A stretch of DNA of 64,000 nucleotides from Brevibacterium linens ATCC 9172 (GCF_900169165.1 NZ_FXYY01000016.1:25009-89008), one strand, 5' to 3'. Positions 1 through 8,542 are shown, counted from the first letter of the stretch. Made by a program: numbers and translations. The notes: generated by a model from the sequence alone, not told the origin.

Positions 1-86
1 ATGAGGAGGACGACGGCGGCGAGGATGATCAGGACCGCGCGCAGACCGACGCGGGCGGATTCGCTGATGCGGACTGTGGCAGGCAT
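1..86 (-). CDS. N-terminal part of a membrane protein (runs off window)
   Basis: The reverse strand reads ATG at 86-84, then a short polar N-terminus (MPATVRISESARVG) and a hydrophobic helix rich in Val, Leu, Ile and Ala that continues past the window edge. The ATG lies one base after the stop codon of the response regulator at 88-732. It is therefore almost certainly the third gene of the histidine kinase/response regulator operon. Only 28 codons are visible, so no family can be assigned. Membrane location is inferred from the hydrophobic run. Confidence 0.55.
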   Translation of the reverse strand, partial: MPATVRISESARVGLRAVLIILAAVVLL

Positions 87-87
87 T

Positions 88-732
88 CTAAGCTCCGAGG
101 AATGTGAGGACGGCGAGGACGCGGCGGTTCTCCGAGGTGTCGGCGGTGAGGCCGAACTTCGTGAACACCGAGGAGATGTGCTTCTCAACGGCACCGGCGC
201 TGAGGTAGAGGGTGCGGGCGATCGCGGCATTGGACTTGCCTTCGGCCATGAGCTGGAGGACTTCGAGTTCGCGGGGGCTCAGGGTCGACAGTCCGTCCTT
301 CTTGCGTGTGCGCACGAGGATCTGGGACACGACCTCCGGGTCGAGGACGGTGCCGCCTCCAGCCACCTCGTCGACGGCGGTGAGGAAGTCTTCGACGTCG
401 GCGACACGGTCTTTGAGCAGGTAGCCGAAGCCGCCGGTGTTCTCGGCGATGAGTTCGGACGCGTACTGCTCCTCCACGTACTGGCTGAACACGAGGACCT
501 TGACGTCCGGGTTCTGCTTGCGGATGAGGACGGCGGCGCGAATGCCCTCATCGGTGAACGTCGGCGGCATGCGCACGTCGATGACGGCGAGGTCAGGCGG
601 GTCGTTGTGGACGACTGCGAGGAGTTCGTTGGCGTCGGGCACGGCGGCGATGACCTCGTGTCCGGCATCGGCGAGCAGCCTTTCGAGTCCGGCTCGCAGA
701 ACGGCAGAGTCTTCAGCGATTACGATGCGCAT
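88..732 (-). CDS. NarL/LuxR-family response regulator
   Basis: A 214-residue two-domain regulator. The receiver domain (about residues 1-120) has the acidic pocket (IAEDS near the start) and the phospho-acceptor Asp in DLAVIDVRMPP. The conserved Lys lies in GYLLKDR. The C-terminal LuxR HTH (about 150-214) shows SPRELEVLQLMAEGKSN and the recognition helix AGAVEKHISSVFTKFG. The start is the ATG at 732, which lies inside the end of the upstream kinase gene (13-bp overlap); this indicates translational coupling. It presumably receives phosphate from that kinase and activates transcription. The signal and target genes cannot be told from sequence. Confidence 0.93.
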   Translation of the reverse strand: MRIVIAEDSAVLRAGLERLLADAGHEVIAAVPDANELLAVVHNDPPDLAVIDVRMPPTFTDEGIRAAVLIRKQNPDVKVLVFSQYVEEQYASELIAENTGGFGYLLKDRVADVEDFLTAVDEVAGGGTVLDPEVVSQILVRTRKKDGLSTLSPRELEVLQLMAEGKSNAAIARTLYLSAGAVEKHISSVFTKFGLTADTSENRRVLAVLTFLGA

Positions 733-2666
733 GGCACCTCCACAACTACAGTCGTCGGCCCACCTGCGGGGCTGGTCAGGTTCAGTGTGCCACGTGCGGC
801 TTCGACCCGGTCGATGAGACCGGCGATCCCGGTGTGACGGCCGGTGCGGTCGACACGGGCACCGCCGTGGCCGTTGTCGGTGACGACGATCTGCACGCCG
901 GTCTCGATCGGGGCGATGAACACGCTGGCGCGAGTGGCGCCGGAGTGTTTGGCGATGTTCGTCAGGCATTCGGCGACGACGAAGTAGGACACGGCTTCGG
1001 CTTCGCGCCCGATCCGGCCGTCGAGACGGACATCGACGTCGACGGGGATCGTCGATCGTCCGGCCAGTGCGGACACGGCGGCGTCGAGTCCGCGGTCGGT
1101 GAGGACGGCGGGGTGGATTCCGCGGGCCAGCTGGCGGAGTTCGTTGACGATGCCCTTGGCTTCGGTGTGGGCTTCGGCCACGAGTTCCTTCGCCTTCTCC
1201 GGATCGGAGTCGATCTTCGTCTTCGCCATCCCCAAGGTCATGGTCAGGGCGACGAGGCGGGGCTGGGCTCCGTCGTGGAGGTCGCGTTCGATGCGCAGAC
1301 GTTCGGCGGCGGCCGCTTCAAAGCCGGCCATGCGGGCCCGGTCGAGTTCGGTGACTTCGGCCTGCAGCGCCACGGTGCGGGCCGGTGCGAGCAGGGCACG
1401 GTCGAGGGCGCGGTCGAGCAGCGGGGCGAACCACAGGATGGCCAGGGAGCTGGCGAGGACGATGACGGAGCCGATGGCCACACCGATGCGGGCCGACCCG
1501 TCGATGGACTCTCCGATGAAGAAGGTGTTGACTCCGTGCGGGTTGATGGCCGCGAAGATGCCGAAGATCGATCCGCAGATGCCTGCGAGGGTGCCGGCGA
1601 CGACGATCGCCCCGAGGAGCATCTTGATGTAATGGTGGGCGGTCGAGCGCCAGAAGGCACCGGATTTCACCTGCAGCCAGCGGTTGTGGAGGAACCGACC
1701 GAAGCCGGGGTCGCGATTGCTGCTTTCGATCTTCGGGACGGGGATCTTATCGGAGTAGATGAGTTCGGCCCGGTAGCGTTCGGCGTTGTTCGCGCCCTGC
1801 TGGACGAGGACCCAGACGAGGAGGGCGAGGACGCCGAGGCCGAGGGCGAAGATTCCGCCGATTCCGGTGAACAGGAGTCCAAGCGGGATCCACGCCCAAA
1901 TCACGGCGAGGACGGCGGAGAGCACGAGGTTCGCGACGCCGATGATTCCGGTGGGGCGTTTGGGCCAGGTGATCGGGCCGTCGGCGGGGATCTCGGTGAC
2001 TTCGTCCCGGCTGAGCGGCAGTGAGCCGGTGACCGGGGCGTAGGCGACGGGTTCGGTGCGCTGCCTCCCTCGCCGAGGTGGTCGTGGGGGTGGCATCGGA
2101 GGCGGCCCCTGGCGGGGTGGTCGATGTTGGCGCGGTTGCTGGGGCTGCCCCGGTTGGTGGGGTTGCTGTCCGGCGGGGCCATAGGAGGCCGGGGCCGAGG
2201 GGTAGGTGCGAGGACCGGAGTGGCTGGGTGCTGAGGCGCGGTTCGGAGATGCGAGGTGGGCCGCTGGAGCCTGTCCGGGCGGCGGAGTCTGCCCGGTTTG
2301 CGGAGTCTGTGGGGCCTGCGGCCCCTGCTCATAGACGCGGGTCGGCGCTTGTGCGCACTGCCTGGTCGGCTGCTGGGGATCCTGCGACTGTCCATAAGCC
2401 TGCGACTGCTGCGGGTACTGGCGAGTCGAACCGGAAGCGGACGGCACGTCGAGATCGAGCGGCTTGGTCCGGAACTCTCCGGCCTGGCTGGCCGTCGGCT
2501 CAGCTATCTCTGTGGTCGGCGGGGCGTTGACGATCGCCTCGGCGCTGATGGATTCTTCGCGTTCACCGGCGCTGGGGGCCGCCTCGGTGTCGGGGATCTG
2601 AGGCTCCACCGGATCGGTGCCGTGCGGCTCCTGATCGTGCGGGTTCTCGGGGGTCTTCTCACTCAT
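720..2666 (-). CDS. Sensor histidine kinase with long Pro/Gln-rich N-terminus
   Basis: A 648-residue membrane kinase of the HisKA_3 class. Residues 1 to about 220 are low complexity, rich in Pro, Gln, Ala and Arg, and probably a disordered cytoplasmic tail. Next come hydrophobic helices of a putative sensor domain (about 240-420). The dimerisation/phosphoacceptor motif RIERDLHDGAQ carries the His. The HATPase_c domain has an N box (ECLTNIAKHSG) and a G box (DNGHGGA). The ATG at 2666 is chosen because the protein before it is arginine-rich shadow sequence. The gene overlaps the response regulator by 13 bp. Partner assignment is firm; the ligand is unknown. Confidence 0.9.
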   Translation of the reverse strand: MSEKTPENPHDQEPHGTDPVEPQIPDTEAAPSAGEREESISAEAIVNAPPTTEIAEPTASQAGEFRTKPLDLDVPSASGSTRQYPQQSQAYGQSQDPQQPTRQCAQAPTRVYEQGPQAPQTPQTGQTPPPGQAPAAHLASPNRASAPSHSGPRTYPSAPASYGPAGQQPHQPGQPQQPRQHRPPRQGPPPMPPPRPPRRGRQRTEPVAYAPVTGSLPLSRDEVTEIPADGPITWPKRPTGIIGVANLVLSAVLAVIWAWIPLGLLFTGIGGIFALGLGVLALLVWVLVQQGANNAERYRAELIYSDKIPVPKIESSNRDPGFGRFLHNRWLQVKSGAFWRSTAHHYIKMLLGAIVVAGTLAGICGSIFGIFAAINPHGVNTFFIGESIDGSARIGVAIGSVIVLASSLAILWFAPLLDRALDRALLAPARTVALQAEVTELDRARMAGFEAAAAERLRIERDLHDGAQPRLVALTMTLGMAKTKIDSDPEKAKELVAEAHTEAKGIVNELRQLARGIHPAVLTDRGLDAAVSALAGRSTIPVDVDVRLDGRIGREAEAVSYFVVAECLTNIAKHSGATRASVFIAPIETGVQIVVTDNGHGGARVDRTGRHTGIAGLIDRVEAARGTLNLTSPAGGPTTVVVEVPCAS

Positions 2667-2820
2667 AGCAATAACGCTACGGGAGTGACGTCGCGGCCAA
2701 CAGCACGAAGACCTCCGACCCCGCATCGGGTTTTCCCCCGCGGCAGTGACCGGCCCCACCCTTCGCCATCGTCAGCGACAGAACACCCCGGTGACGGCTG
2801 ATTGCGCCGTTACCGACGCA

Positions 2821-4110
2821 TCACACCGCTGCAACGGTAGGACGAGTCTCTGACGATGGCTCGCGGTCCGAGTCGCCCGCGGCACCGTTGGCCGAAGCCG
2901 CACCTCCACCGACAGCTCCCGCCGTCGCGTCGAGGGCCTGCGCGAGGTCGGCGAGGATGTCGTCGATGTCCTCGATGCCGACCGAGAGGCGGATGAACGC
3001 CCCGTCGATGCTCAGCTCGCAGTCGGCCACGGCCAGGTGCGTCATCGTCGCGGGATGATCGATGAGGGACTCGACTCCGCCGAGCGACTCGGCCAGGGTG
3101 ATCAGCTTCGTGCTCTTCACGAGCGCCAGCGCACGCTCCTCGGTGTCGGTGCGCAGGGAGACCACTCCCCCGAACCCGTTCATCTGCGCCTTCGCGACCT
3201 CATGACCCGGGTGGGAAGGCAGTCCGGGGTAGAGCACCTCGGCGATCTCATCGCGTGTCTCCAGCCATTCGGCCACGGCCTGCGCGTTCTCGCAGTGGGC
3301 CTTCATCCGCACCGGCAGGGTCTTGATCCCGCGCCGGGTCAGCCACGCGTCGAAGGGGGCGATCCCCAGGCTCACGGAGGCCAGGTGGCTCTCGAGACGC
3401 CCGACCACCTCGGCGGCGCGGGCGCAGGTGGTGCCGTCACCGGCGAGCACGGCACCGCCGATGACATCGGAATGGCCATTGATGAACTTCGTCGTCGAGT
3501 GGATGACGAGATCGGCGCCCAGGTCGAGCGGGCGCTGCAGGATCGGGGTCGCGAACGTCGAGTCGACGGCCAGCAGCGCGTTCGCCTCGTGCGCGAGCCG
3601 AGCGGTCTCGGCGATGTCGACGATGTCGAGGCCGGGGTTGCTCGGGGTCTCGACCCAGATGATCGCGGTGTTGTCGTTGATGGCGGCGGCGAGCGCCGCA
3701 GTGTCGGTGAGATCGACGGTGCGGATGACCACGCCCCACCGTTCGTATTCGTTCTTCAGCAGACGGTGCGTGCCGCCGTAGACGTCGCGGGGAATGATGA
3801 TCTCATCACCGGGCCCCAGCAGCGCGGAGAACACGGCCACTTCGGCGGACGTGCCTGAGTTGACCGCGGCTGCGAACGTCGCATTCTCGAGTTCGCACAG
3901 TGCCTCTTCGAGGTCGCTGCGGTTCGGGGTGCCGGTGCGCGCGTAGTCGAAGCCTGCGCGAGTGTCGCCCGGGGTGTCCATCATGAAGGTCGAGGTCTGG
4001 AAGATCGGAGCCACAACCGAACCGGTGTGCGCTTCGGGCATAGCCCCCGAGTGCACCGATCGGGTCGAGATTCCGGCGGGTGTTGTGGGCTCGGTGGCAA
4101 ATGAACTCAC
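2821..4110 (-). CDS. metB: Cystathionine gamma-synthase/lyase-type PLP enzyme
   Basis: A 429-residue Cys/Met-metabolism PLP enzyme (fold type I), cytosolic. Visible family motifs are FDYARTGTPNRSDLE, the NSGTSAE phosphate-binding segment, WVETPSNPG, the Asp in LLAVDSTFATP, and the Schiff-base Lys in HSTTKFINGHSD. Family members join O-acyl-homoserine to cysteine, or cleave cystathionine. Sequence alone does not separate synthase, gamma-lyase or O-acetylhomoserine sulfhydrylase, although the GHSD context favours the CGS/CGL branch. The start is taken as GTG at 4110 because AAGGAAGG sits 7-8 bases upstream; a second GTG at 4128 is in frame but lies inside the leader hairpin. The C-terminal 30 residues are a Gly/Ala/Ser-rich tail. 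Confidence 0.85.
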   Translation of the reverse strand: MSSFATEPTTPAGISTRSVHSGAMPEAHTGSVVAPIFQTSTFMMDTPGDTRAGFDYARTGTPNRSDLEEALCELENATFAAAVNSGTSAEVAVFSALLGPGDEIIIPRDVYGGTHRLLKNEYERWGVVIRTVDLTDTAALAAAINDNTAIIWVETPSNPGLDIVDIAETARLAHEANALLAVDSTFATPILQRPLDLGADLVIHSTTKFINGHSDVIGGAVLAGDGTTCARAAEVVGRLESHLASVSLGIAPFDAWLTRRGIKTLPVRMKAHCENAQAVAEWLETRDEIAEVLYPGLPSHPGHEVAKAQMNGFGGVVSLRTDTEERALALVKSTKLITLAESLGGVESLIDHPATMTHLAVADCELSIDGAFIRLSVGIEDIDDILADLAQALDATAGAVGGGAASANGAAGDSDREPSSETRPTVAAV

Positions 4111-4127
4111 GGCGGATCCTTCCTTCA

Positions 4128-4162
4128 CTGATGGTGACCGCTGCTTCTGCGGTCACCATCAG
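4128..4162 (-). promoter_or_regulatory. Leader hairpin before the cystathionine gamma-synthase gene
   Basis: A perfect 14-bp inverted repeat (CTGATGGTGACCGC at 4128-4141 and its complement at 4149-4162) with a 7-base loop lies directly upstream of the ribosome binding site (AAGGAAGG) of the minus-strand gene. No U-run follows, so it is not a simple terminator. It could be an operator or a translational/attenuation hairpin in the mRNA leader. The sequence does not resemble a SAM riboswitch that I can recognise. Confidence 0.45.
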
Positions 4163-4373
4163 TCTGCTCTGCCGTGGACCCCACGCGCGCGCTCCATGAC
4201 GCGCGCGGTCATTCCACGTCATAATGTCCGTCATCTTTCGACGCAGAACGTCACCATCACCCGCCGAGTCGGCTCGCCGTCCCATGTGACCGTGGCCCTA
4301 CCGACGCCCGTTCTTCGCCGAGGCGGCTCACTGTCCCGGGTGCCCGGCCCCCGCGGCGACCGGTCTCGGCCGT

Positions 4374-4596
4374 TCACCCGGCGAGGAGCTCCCGACGGTC
4401 GGACGCCGCCGACACAGCGTCGAGAATCGCCGAGGCGATGCGCTCGTTGTCAGCGAATACCGACGCACCCGTGTGCGGACGACAGCAGGTTCTCCAGCGG
4501 TCGGTCGGGGTGAGACAGGTCGAACAGATCCGCCGAGTCGGTGAGGACCTCCCGCGCCGAGGTAGCGGTCGTCGCGAATCCGGCACGGTCTCTCAC
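4374..4596 (-). pseudogene. Possible frameshifted small gene in a 700-bp gap
   Basis: The region between 4163 and 4866 holds no clean gene. On the minus strand, a GTG at 4596 opens a frame with strong G/C third positions (AGFATTATSAREVLTDSADL, then a leucine-rich stretch). It then stops making sense near 4470-4480. A coding-like continuation (ASVFADNERIASAILDAVSA, ending at a TGA at 4374-4376) is in another frame. One frameshift would join them into a protein of about 74 residues. No family is recognised. It may be a decayed gene, a sequencing error or chance. Upstream DNA to 4860 shows further broken minus-strand frames, which favours decay. Confidence 0.25.
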
Positions 4597-4866
4597 TGCA
4601 TCGGCCTGACTGGACTGGCCCTCGTCCTCGTTCCATGGCTCCCAGTCGTTCTGGCGAGAACGTCGACGGCAATGCGGGCACCGGCGAGGACTGCCAGGGA
4701 CAGTCTCTCCCCCGCCGACCGATACTTCCGAGGGATACCGTCCACCGGTCACCTCAAACTCGCCGCGGCCGATCGTGTGAGAATGGCGGTGAGCACGCCC
4801 GACCACGCGGCCGACTCGCTCGGCGACAGACGCCGAGCCCGGGCCCGCCGGTAAAAGGAGAGAACC

Positions 4867-5898
4867 GTGACGATCGCCTTCGCGAAGACCTCACTGCCCA
4901 TCATCGGTGCCCCCATGGCCGGTGGGACGACGACACCCGAACTCACCGAAGCGGTCGCCCGGGCCGGCGGATTCCCATTCGTCGCTGGCGGCTATCTCAC
5001 CGCCGAGGCTCTCGCTCCTCTCGTCGAGAGGATGCGTGAAGCGACCTCGAACTTCGGCGTCAATCTCTTCGCTCCGAATCCCGTTCCCGTCGATCGAGAG
5101 GCTTTCGACGACTTCGTCAGTGCGCTCGAACCGGCCGCTGCCGCCCGCGGGATCACGCTCGAACCCGAACCGGTTGAGGATGACGACCATTTCGACGACA
5201 AGCTCGACTGGCTCACCGAGCACCCCGTCCCCCTGGTCTCGCTGACGTTCAATCTGCCCACCGCCGAGGCGGTCGACCGCCTCCACGCCGTCGGCACTCA
5301 GGTCGTCGCCACCGTCACCTCGGTCCCCGAGGCCCGTGCGGCCTCCGAAGTCGGGGTCGACGGGCTCATCGTCCAGGGGCCGCGTGCCGGCGGACATTCG
5401 GGTACGGCCGATCCGACGCGGACCATCGAGGACCGCGCGACCGTCGATCTCGTCCGTGACATCCTCGCCGAGGTGGACCTGCCCGTGGCAGCCGGAGGCG
5501 GAGTCGACGGTGAGGCAATGGTGGGTGACCTCCTCGGTGCTGGGGCGAGCGCCGTCGTCGTCGGCACCCTGCTGCTGCGCTCCGACGAGGCGGGCACAAC
5601 ACCGACGCATCGGGCCGCACTCGCCGCCGACGAGTTCACGGAGACGCGGCTGACCAGGGCGTTCACGGGACGGCCGGCGCGGGCACTGGTCAATGACTTC
5701 GTGCGGACGTTCGACTCGATCGCCATCGACGCGTACCCGGCGGTGCACCATCTGACGAAAGAGTTCCGCGCCGCGGCGAAGAAGGCCGATGACCCGCACG
5801 GCCTGCACCTGTGGGCCGGGACCGGCTACCGCAGCGCCCAGGAAGGATCGGCGGAGACCATCGTCAAGAACCTCGGCGCCGGATTCGCCCGCGAGTAG
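4867..5898 (+). CDS. Nitronate monooxygenase (2-nitropropane dioxygenase family)
   Basis: A 343-residue FMN-dependent TIM-barrel enzyme that oxidises alkyl nitronates, or a related flavoprotein. The N-terminus has the family signature IIGAPMAGG...ELTEAVARAGGFPFVAGGYL. The FMN phosphate and active-site segments appear as VQGPRAGGHSG and VAAGGGVDGEAM, followed by GASAVVVGTLLL. The start is GTG at 4867, with AAAGGAG about 8 bases upstream. It stands alone on the plus strand after a divergent metB-like gene. In bacteria these enzymes usually detoxify propionate-3-nitronate or nitroalkanes; the real substrate here is unknown. Confidence 0.85.
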   Translation: MTIAFAKTSLPIIGAPMAGGTTTPELTEAVARAGGFPFVAGGYLTAEALAPLVERMREATSNFGVNLFAPNPVPVDREAFDDFVSALEPAAAARGITLEPEPVEDDDHFDDKLDWLTEHPVPLVSLTFNLPTAEAVDRLHAVGTQVVATVTSVPEARAASEVGVDGLIVQGPRAGGHSGTADPTRTIEDRATVDLVRDILAEVDLPVAAGGGVDGEAMVGDLLGAGASAVVVGTLLLRSDEAGTTPTHRAALAADEFTETRLTRAFTGRPARALVNDFVRTFDSIAIDAYPAVHHLTKEFRAAAKKADDPHGLHLWAGTGYRSAQEGSAETIVKNLGAGFARE

Positions 5899-5946
5899 TC
5901 AACGAGCCGGCGTACCCCGCACACGCCCCTCTCCGAACCGCGCCGC

Positions 5947-6057
5947 TCAGCTCCCGGTGACGACCAACCCGGAGTCGTCGGCGGCGACGACGATCTGGGT
6001 ACGGTCGCACAGTCCCAGCTTCGACAAGATCCTCGAGACGTGAGTGTTCACGGGGAC
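5947..6057 (-). pseudogene. C-terminal remnant of a LuxR-type response regulator
   Basis: About 36 codons on the minus strand encode the end of a LuxR/NarL HTH domain: VNTHVSRILSKLGLCDRTQI, then VVAADDSGLVVTGS and a TGA at 5949-5947. The motif is the recognition helix plus the last helix that normally closes such regulators. Nothing upstream in frame encodes the rest of the HTH or a receiver domain. I read it as the 3' end of a deleted response regulator gene. Confidence 0.6.
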
Positions 6058-6069
6058 GGACGCGGGTGG

Positions 6070-6180
6070 GCACGGCCACCTCGGCGGAGGTTTCGGCATC
6101 AGGGGATGCGCGAACGCGTCGAAGCCTTGGACGGGAGCCTGCAGGTGGGGCCGACTCAACACCGCCTCAGGTACGTGTCG
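6070..6180 (+). pseudogene. Remnant of a histidine kinase ATPase domain
   Basis: On the plus strand the sequence reads GGGFGIRG in one frame and MRERVEALDGSLQVGP in the next. Together these are the G2-box region found at the C-terminus of NarL-type sensor kinases (typically GLRGMRERVEALGG). A frameshift sits between the two parts, and a third frame holds what looks like the closing beta strand. It faces away from the response-regulator remnant at 5947-6057. The two are likely relics of one two-component system broken by deletion and inversion. The 5899-6241 gap holds nothing else that I can support. Confidence 0.5.
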
Positions 6181-6241
6181 AGCATCCGGTGCCATACTGG
6201 AAATCCCCTCCTGCTTTCCCTTCTGGAAGGACTGTCGCCCC

Positions 6242-7129
6242 ATGTCACAGCCGCCTCCCGCCGCTTCTGCACCTCCGCCCTCGTCGGCAACCGCCTCGGC
6301 GTCGGATCCGAAGGCACCGAGACGATCGGTGCGTATCCTGCGGCGCACGATCGCCATCGTCATCGTCGTGGCCTTCAGCCTGGCAGCGGCCGGCGGGATC
6401 ATCGTCCTCCTCGGCGACATCGAGTCCGAAACGACGTATAAAGTCATCGGCACCACGGCTCTGACCGGCGCCGTCAGTGTCGCAGCGTTCTGCGGCGCCA
6501 CGCTCATCGGTCGCCGGACCCAGTGGTTCGGAATCGTCACGATCGGCATGGCTGCAGTCACGATGGCGCTGAGTCTGTGGTTCCTCTGGGGTGATCCATT
6601 GGGTGGACCGGATAACTACGATGTCTGGGACTTCCTGTTCAAAACCCTGTCCTCGTTCGCACTCCTCACCGCTGTCGCCTCGATATCCGCGCTCATTCTG
6701 CTGTTGGTGCCCCGGTCCTGGATGGTGCGGATCGGGCTGCCGATCACGCTCGGCCTGCTTGGCCTCGGCACGAGCCTGGTTCTCGTCACGATCTGGGTGG
6801 AGTCGGCGTGGGAACTCGAGTGGCTGACCCGCCTCAACGGGATCGTGTGGATCCTCGCCGCACTCGGGGTCGTCGTCGTGCCGCTGACCTCGCTGCTGCT
6901 CAGGGCCGGGTCGAAGCCTGCGCGCGCCGACCGCGCCGGCGAGACGTCAGCCCGATCGACTCAACCGTCGTCGTCCGAGCCGTCGTCCCAACCGGCGCCG
7001 GCCCTGTCGCCTTCGACGCTCGATCGCATCAACGCCGCTGCGCGGGCCGAGGGCATCACTGCAGATGAGCTCATCGATCGGCTTCTGACCGCGGAGCCTC
7101 GAACCCCTTCGGCAGACGAGAGTCGATGA
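6242..7129 (+). CDS. Multi-pass membrane protein of unknown function
   Basis: A 295-residue protein. It has a Pro/Ala/Ser-rich cytoplasmic N-terminus (about 1-30) and about six hydrophobic segments (near 35-57, 67-87, 93-115, 130-155, 160-185, 195-218). A Ser/Pro-rich linker follows, then a C-terminal amphipathic segment (LDRINAAARAEGITADELID). This last part resembles the helix pair of ribbon-helix-helix proteins, although no full domain is visible. The ATG at 6242 is chosen for the GGAAGGA ribosome binding site 9 bases upstream and because upstream sequence is kinase debris. The 3' end overlaps the convergent gene 7071-7475 by 59 bp. No family recognised. Confidence 0.7.
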   Translation: MSQPPPAASAPPPSSATASASDPKAPRRSVRILRRTIAIVIVVAFSLAAAGGIIVLLGDIESETTYKVIGTTALTGAVSVAAFCGATLIGRRTQWFGIVTIGMAAVTMALSLWFLWGDPLGGPDNYDVWDFLFKTLSSFALLTAVASISALILLLVPRSWMVRIGLPITLGLLGLGTSLVLVTIWVESAWELEWLTRLNGIVWILAALGVVVVPLTSLLLRAGSKPARADRAGETSARSTQPSSSEPSSQPAPALSPSTLDRINAAARAEGITADELIDRLLTAEPRTPSADESR

Positions 7130-7475
7130 AACCTGCGACGAAGGCGCCGAGGACGAGCAGGATGAGGAGCGCGATCATGCCGGCGAAGTTCGACAGCACG
7201 GGGTTCTTGAAATCGAACAGTCCCGGCCAGATGGCGTAGACGACCACACAGCACACGCCCACGAATCCGAACACGTTGAGCGTCGCCTGGCCCGTGGACC
7301 GTGCGCGCTTCCCGCTGTGCTTTGAGGCTTTCTCTTCGGGGGTGCCGAACTCGGCGTCGGGTGTCGTCCCTGCCGCCTCCGCTCTGTCTTTGACCTCGTG
7401 GAGGACGGTGAGGACCTGGTCTTCTTCACACCCGCGCTTGCGCAGGTTCTGGGCGAGCTCGCTGTAGTAGCTCAT
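7071..7475 (-). CDS. Small membrane protein, HAAS/DUF1700-like N-terminus
   Basis: A 134-residue protein. Residues 1-45 form a helical region (SELAQNLRKRGCEEDQVLTV) reminiscent of HAAS/DUF1700 domains, which act in membrane-linked signalling. Residues about 68-85 and 94-115 are two transmembrane helices, and a short charged tail follows. The ATG overlaps the stop codon of the CPBP protease gene (ATGA), so the two are translationally coupled and probably work together. The HAAS assignment is tentative because it rests on a short helical pattern. The 3' end runs 59 bp into the convergent gene 6242-7129. Confidence 0.7.
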   Translation of the reverse strand: MSYYSELAQNLRKRGCEEDQVLTVLHEVKDRAEAAGTTPDAEFGTPEEKASKHSGKRARSTGQATLNVFGFVGVCCVVVYAIWPGLFDFKNPVLSNFAGMIALLILLVLGAFVAGFIDSRLPKGFEAPRSEADR

Positions 7476-8485
7476 GACAGGTTCGCTTTCGTTTCGGTGT
7501 CGGCGTTCACGTCGCTGTCCACCGCGGTTTCCTCGTTCTCTGGGCTGTCCCCGCTGGGACGCCTCGGTTCACGGTCGGTCGGGCCGCCTCGGCGAAAGGA
7601 CGATCCGCTTCGGCGGCGATGATCGAGGACGACGACGGTGCCGAAGATGATCGGAGCCGCGATCGACATGACGACCTCCATCGTCGGTGCGCTCGTCGCA
7701 TTGAGGTCGGCACCGGCGAGCAAACCCAGACCGAACGCGAAGACGTTGTTGACGATGTGGAAGGCGATTGCCGCCTCGAGACCGCCGGTGATGATGGTCA
7801 GGGTGCCGACGATGACGGCGAAGATGCCGACGTCGATGAGTCCCGGCAGGTCGTAAAGGTGGCCAGCGACGAACATCGGCACGGGGATGAGCACGGCCCA
7901 CGCGGGGTGGCGCAGCCATGAGCCGATGATGTTCATGGCCAGGCCGCGGAAGACGATCTCCTCGGCCGTCGCCTGGAAGGGAACGAGGAGGATGATTGCG
8001 ATGAGCATGGCGAGCACTTGGCTGTTCCATACGATTCCCGAGGTCAGGTTGCCCATCGCTCCGTCGGAGAAGATGACCATGACGATCGCGCAGACCACCC
8101 ATACGGCCGCGCCGACCAGCAGATAAAGGCCGAGCCGCCCCCATCGCATGCCGCCGCGGAGCGAGAACATCGAGGAGAACAAGCGCCGGTAGATGCATAA
8201 GGTCGCGAGCTCGGCGGTCGGCCACATGAGGATCACGCTGATGAGTCCGAAGAGGATGCCGGTGGTCGTGTTCATGTCGATGAGCTGGTCCGACCACGCG
8301 TTGAAGTCGCTGTCGGCGCCGAGGGCGAACAGTGCCCAGAGGAAGAAGCCGACGAAGAGGACGACTATTGCGATGAGGTAGAACACCGCGGCCAGGACGG
8401 CCACGAGGAGCGGTTTGTACCACCGGTTGCCTGGCAATGCGGCGAACTGACGATGGTAGTGCAGTGTGTGGGGTTGAGTTCTCAT
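7472..8485 (-). CDS. CPBP-family intramembrane glutamic endopeptidase
   Basis: A 337-residue polytopic membrane protein with about eight hydrophobic helices. It has the three hallmark motifs of the CPBP (Abi/CAAX protease-like) family: EEIVFRG, then MFVAGHLYD, then HIVNN. The Glu pair and the two His residues are the expected catalytic set. The C-terminus (about 285-337) is a charged, probably cytoplasmic tail; one copy of the dispersed CGCCGAGGCGG motif lies in its coding sequence. The start ATG at 8485 is preceded by GGGTGGAG. It is coupled to the small HAAS-like gene by an ATGA overlap. Bacterial members process peptides or confer bacteriocin self-immunity; the substrate here is unknown. 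Confidence 0.88.
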   Translation of the reverse strand: MRTQPHTLHYHRQFAALPGNRWYKPLLVAVLAAVFYLIAIVVLFVGFFLWALFALGADSDFNAWSDQLIDMNTTTGILFGLISVILMWPTAELATLCIYRRLFSSMFSLRGGMRWGRLGLYLLVGAAVWVVCAIVMVIFSDGAMGNLTSGIVWNSQVLAMLIAIILLVPFQATAEEIVFRGLAMNIIGSWLRHPAWAVLIPVPMFVAGHLYDLPGLIDVGIFAVIVGTLTIITGGLEAAIAFHIVNNVFAFGLGLLAGADLNATSAPTMEVVMSIAAPIIFGTVVVLDHRRRSGSSFRRGGPTDREPRRPSGDSPENEETAVDSDVNADTETKANLS

Positions 8486-8542
8486 GTCTCCACCCTTTCG
8501 AAACCGGCGGCCGCCCACCATCGGTCAAGGGCATGATTCATG

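Noticed and set aside
834..2024. Long plus-strand reading frame opposite the sensor kinase
   Set aside because: It is Gly/Asp/Glu-rich shadow sequence of a high-GC gene. The minus-strand frame has clear kinase motifs, and this one has none.
4128..4300. SAM or T-box riboswitch upstream of the cystathionine gamma-synthase gene
   Set aside because: Only a simple hairpin is visible; none of the conserved riboswitch core sequences could be recognised.
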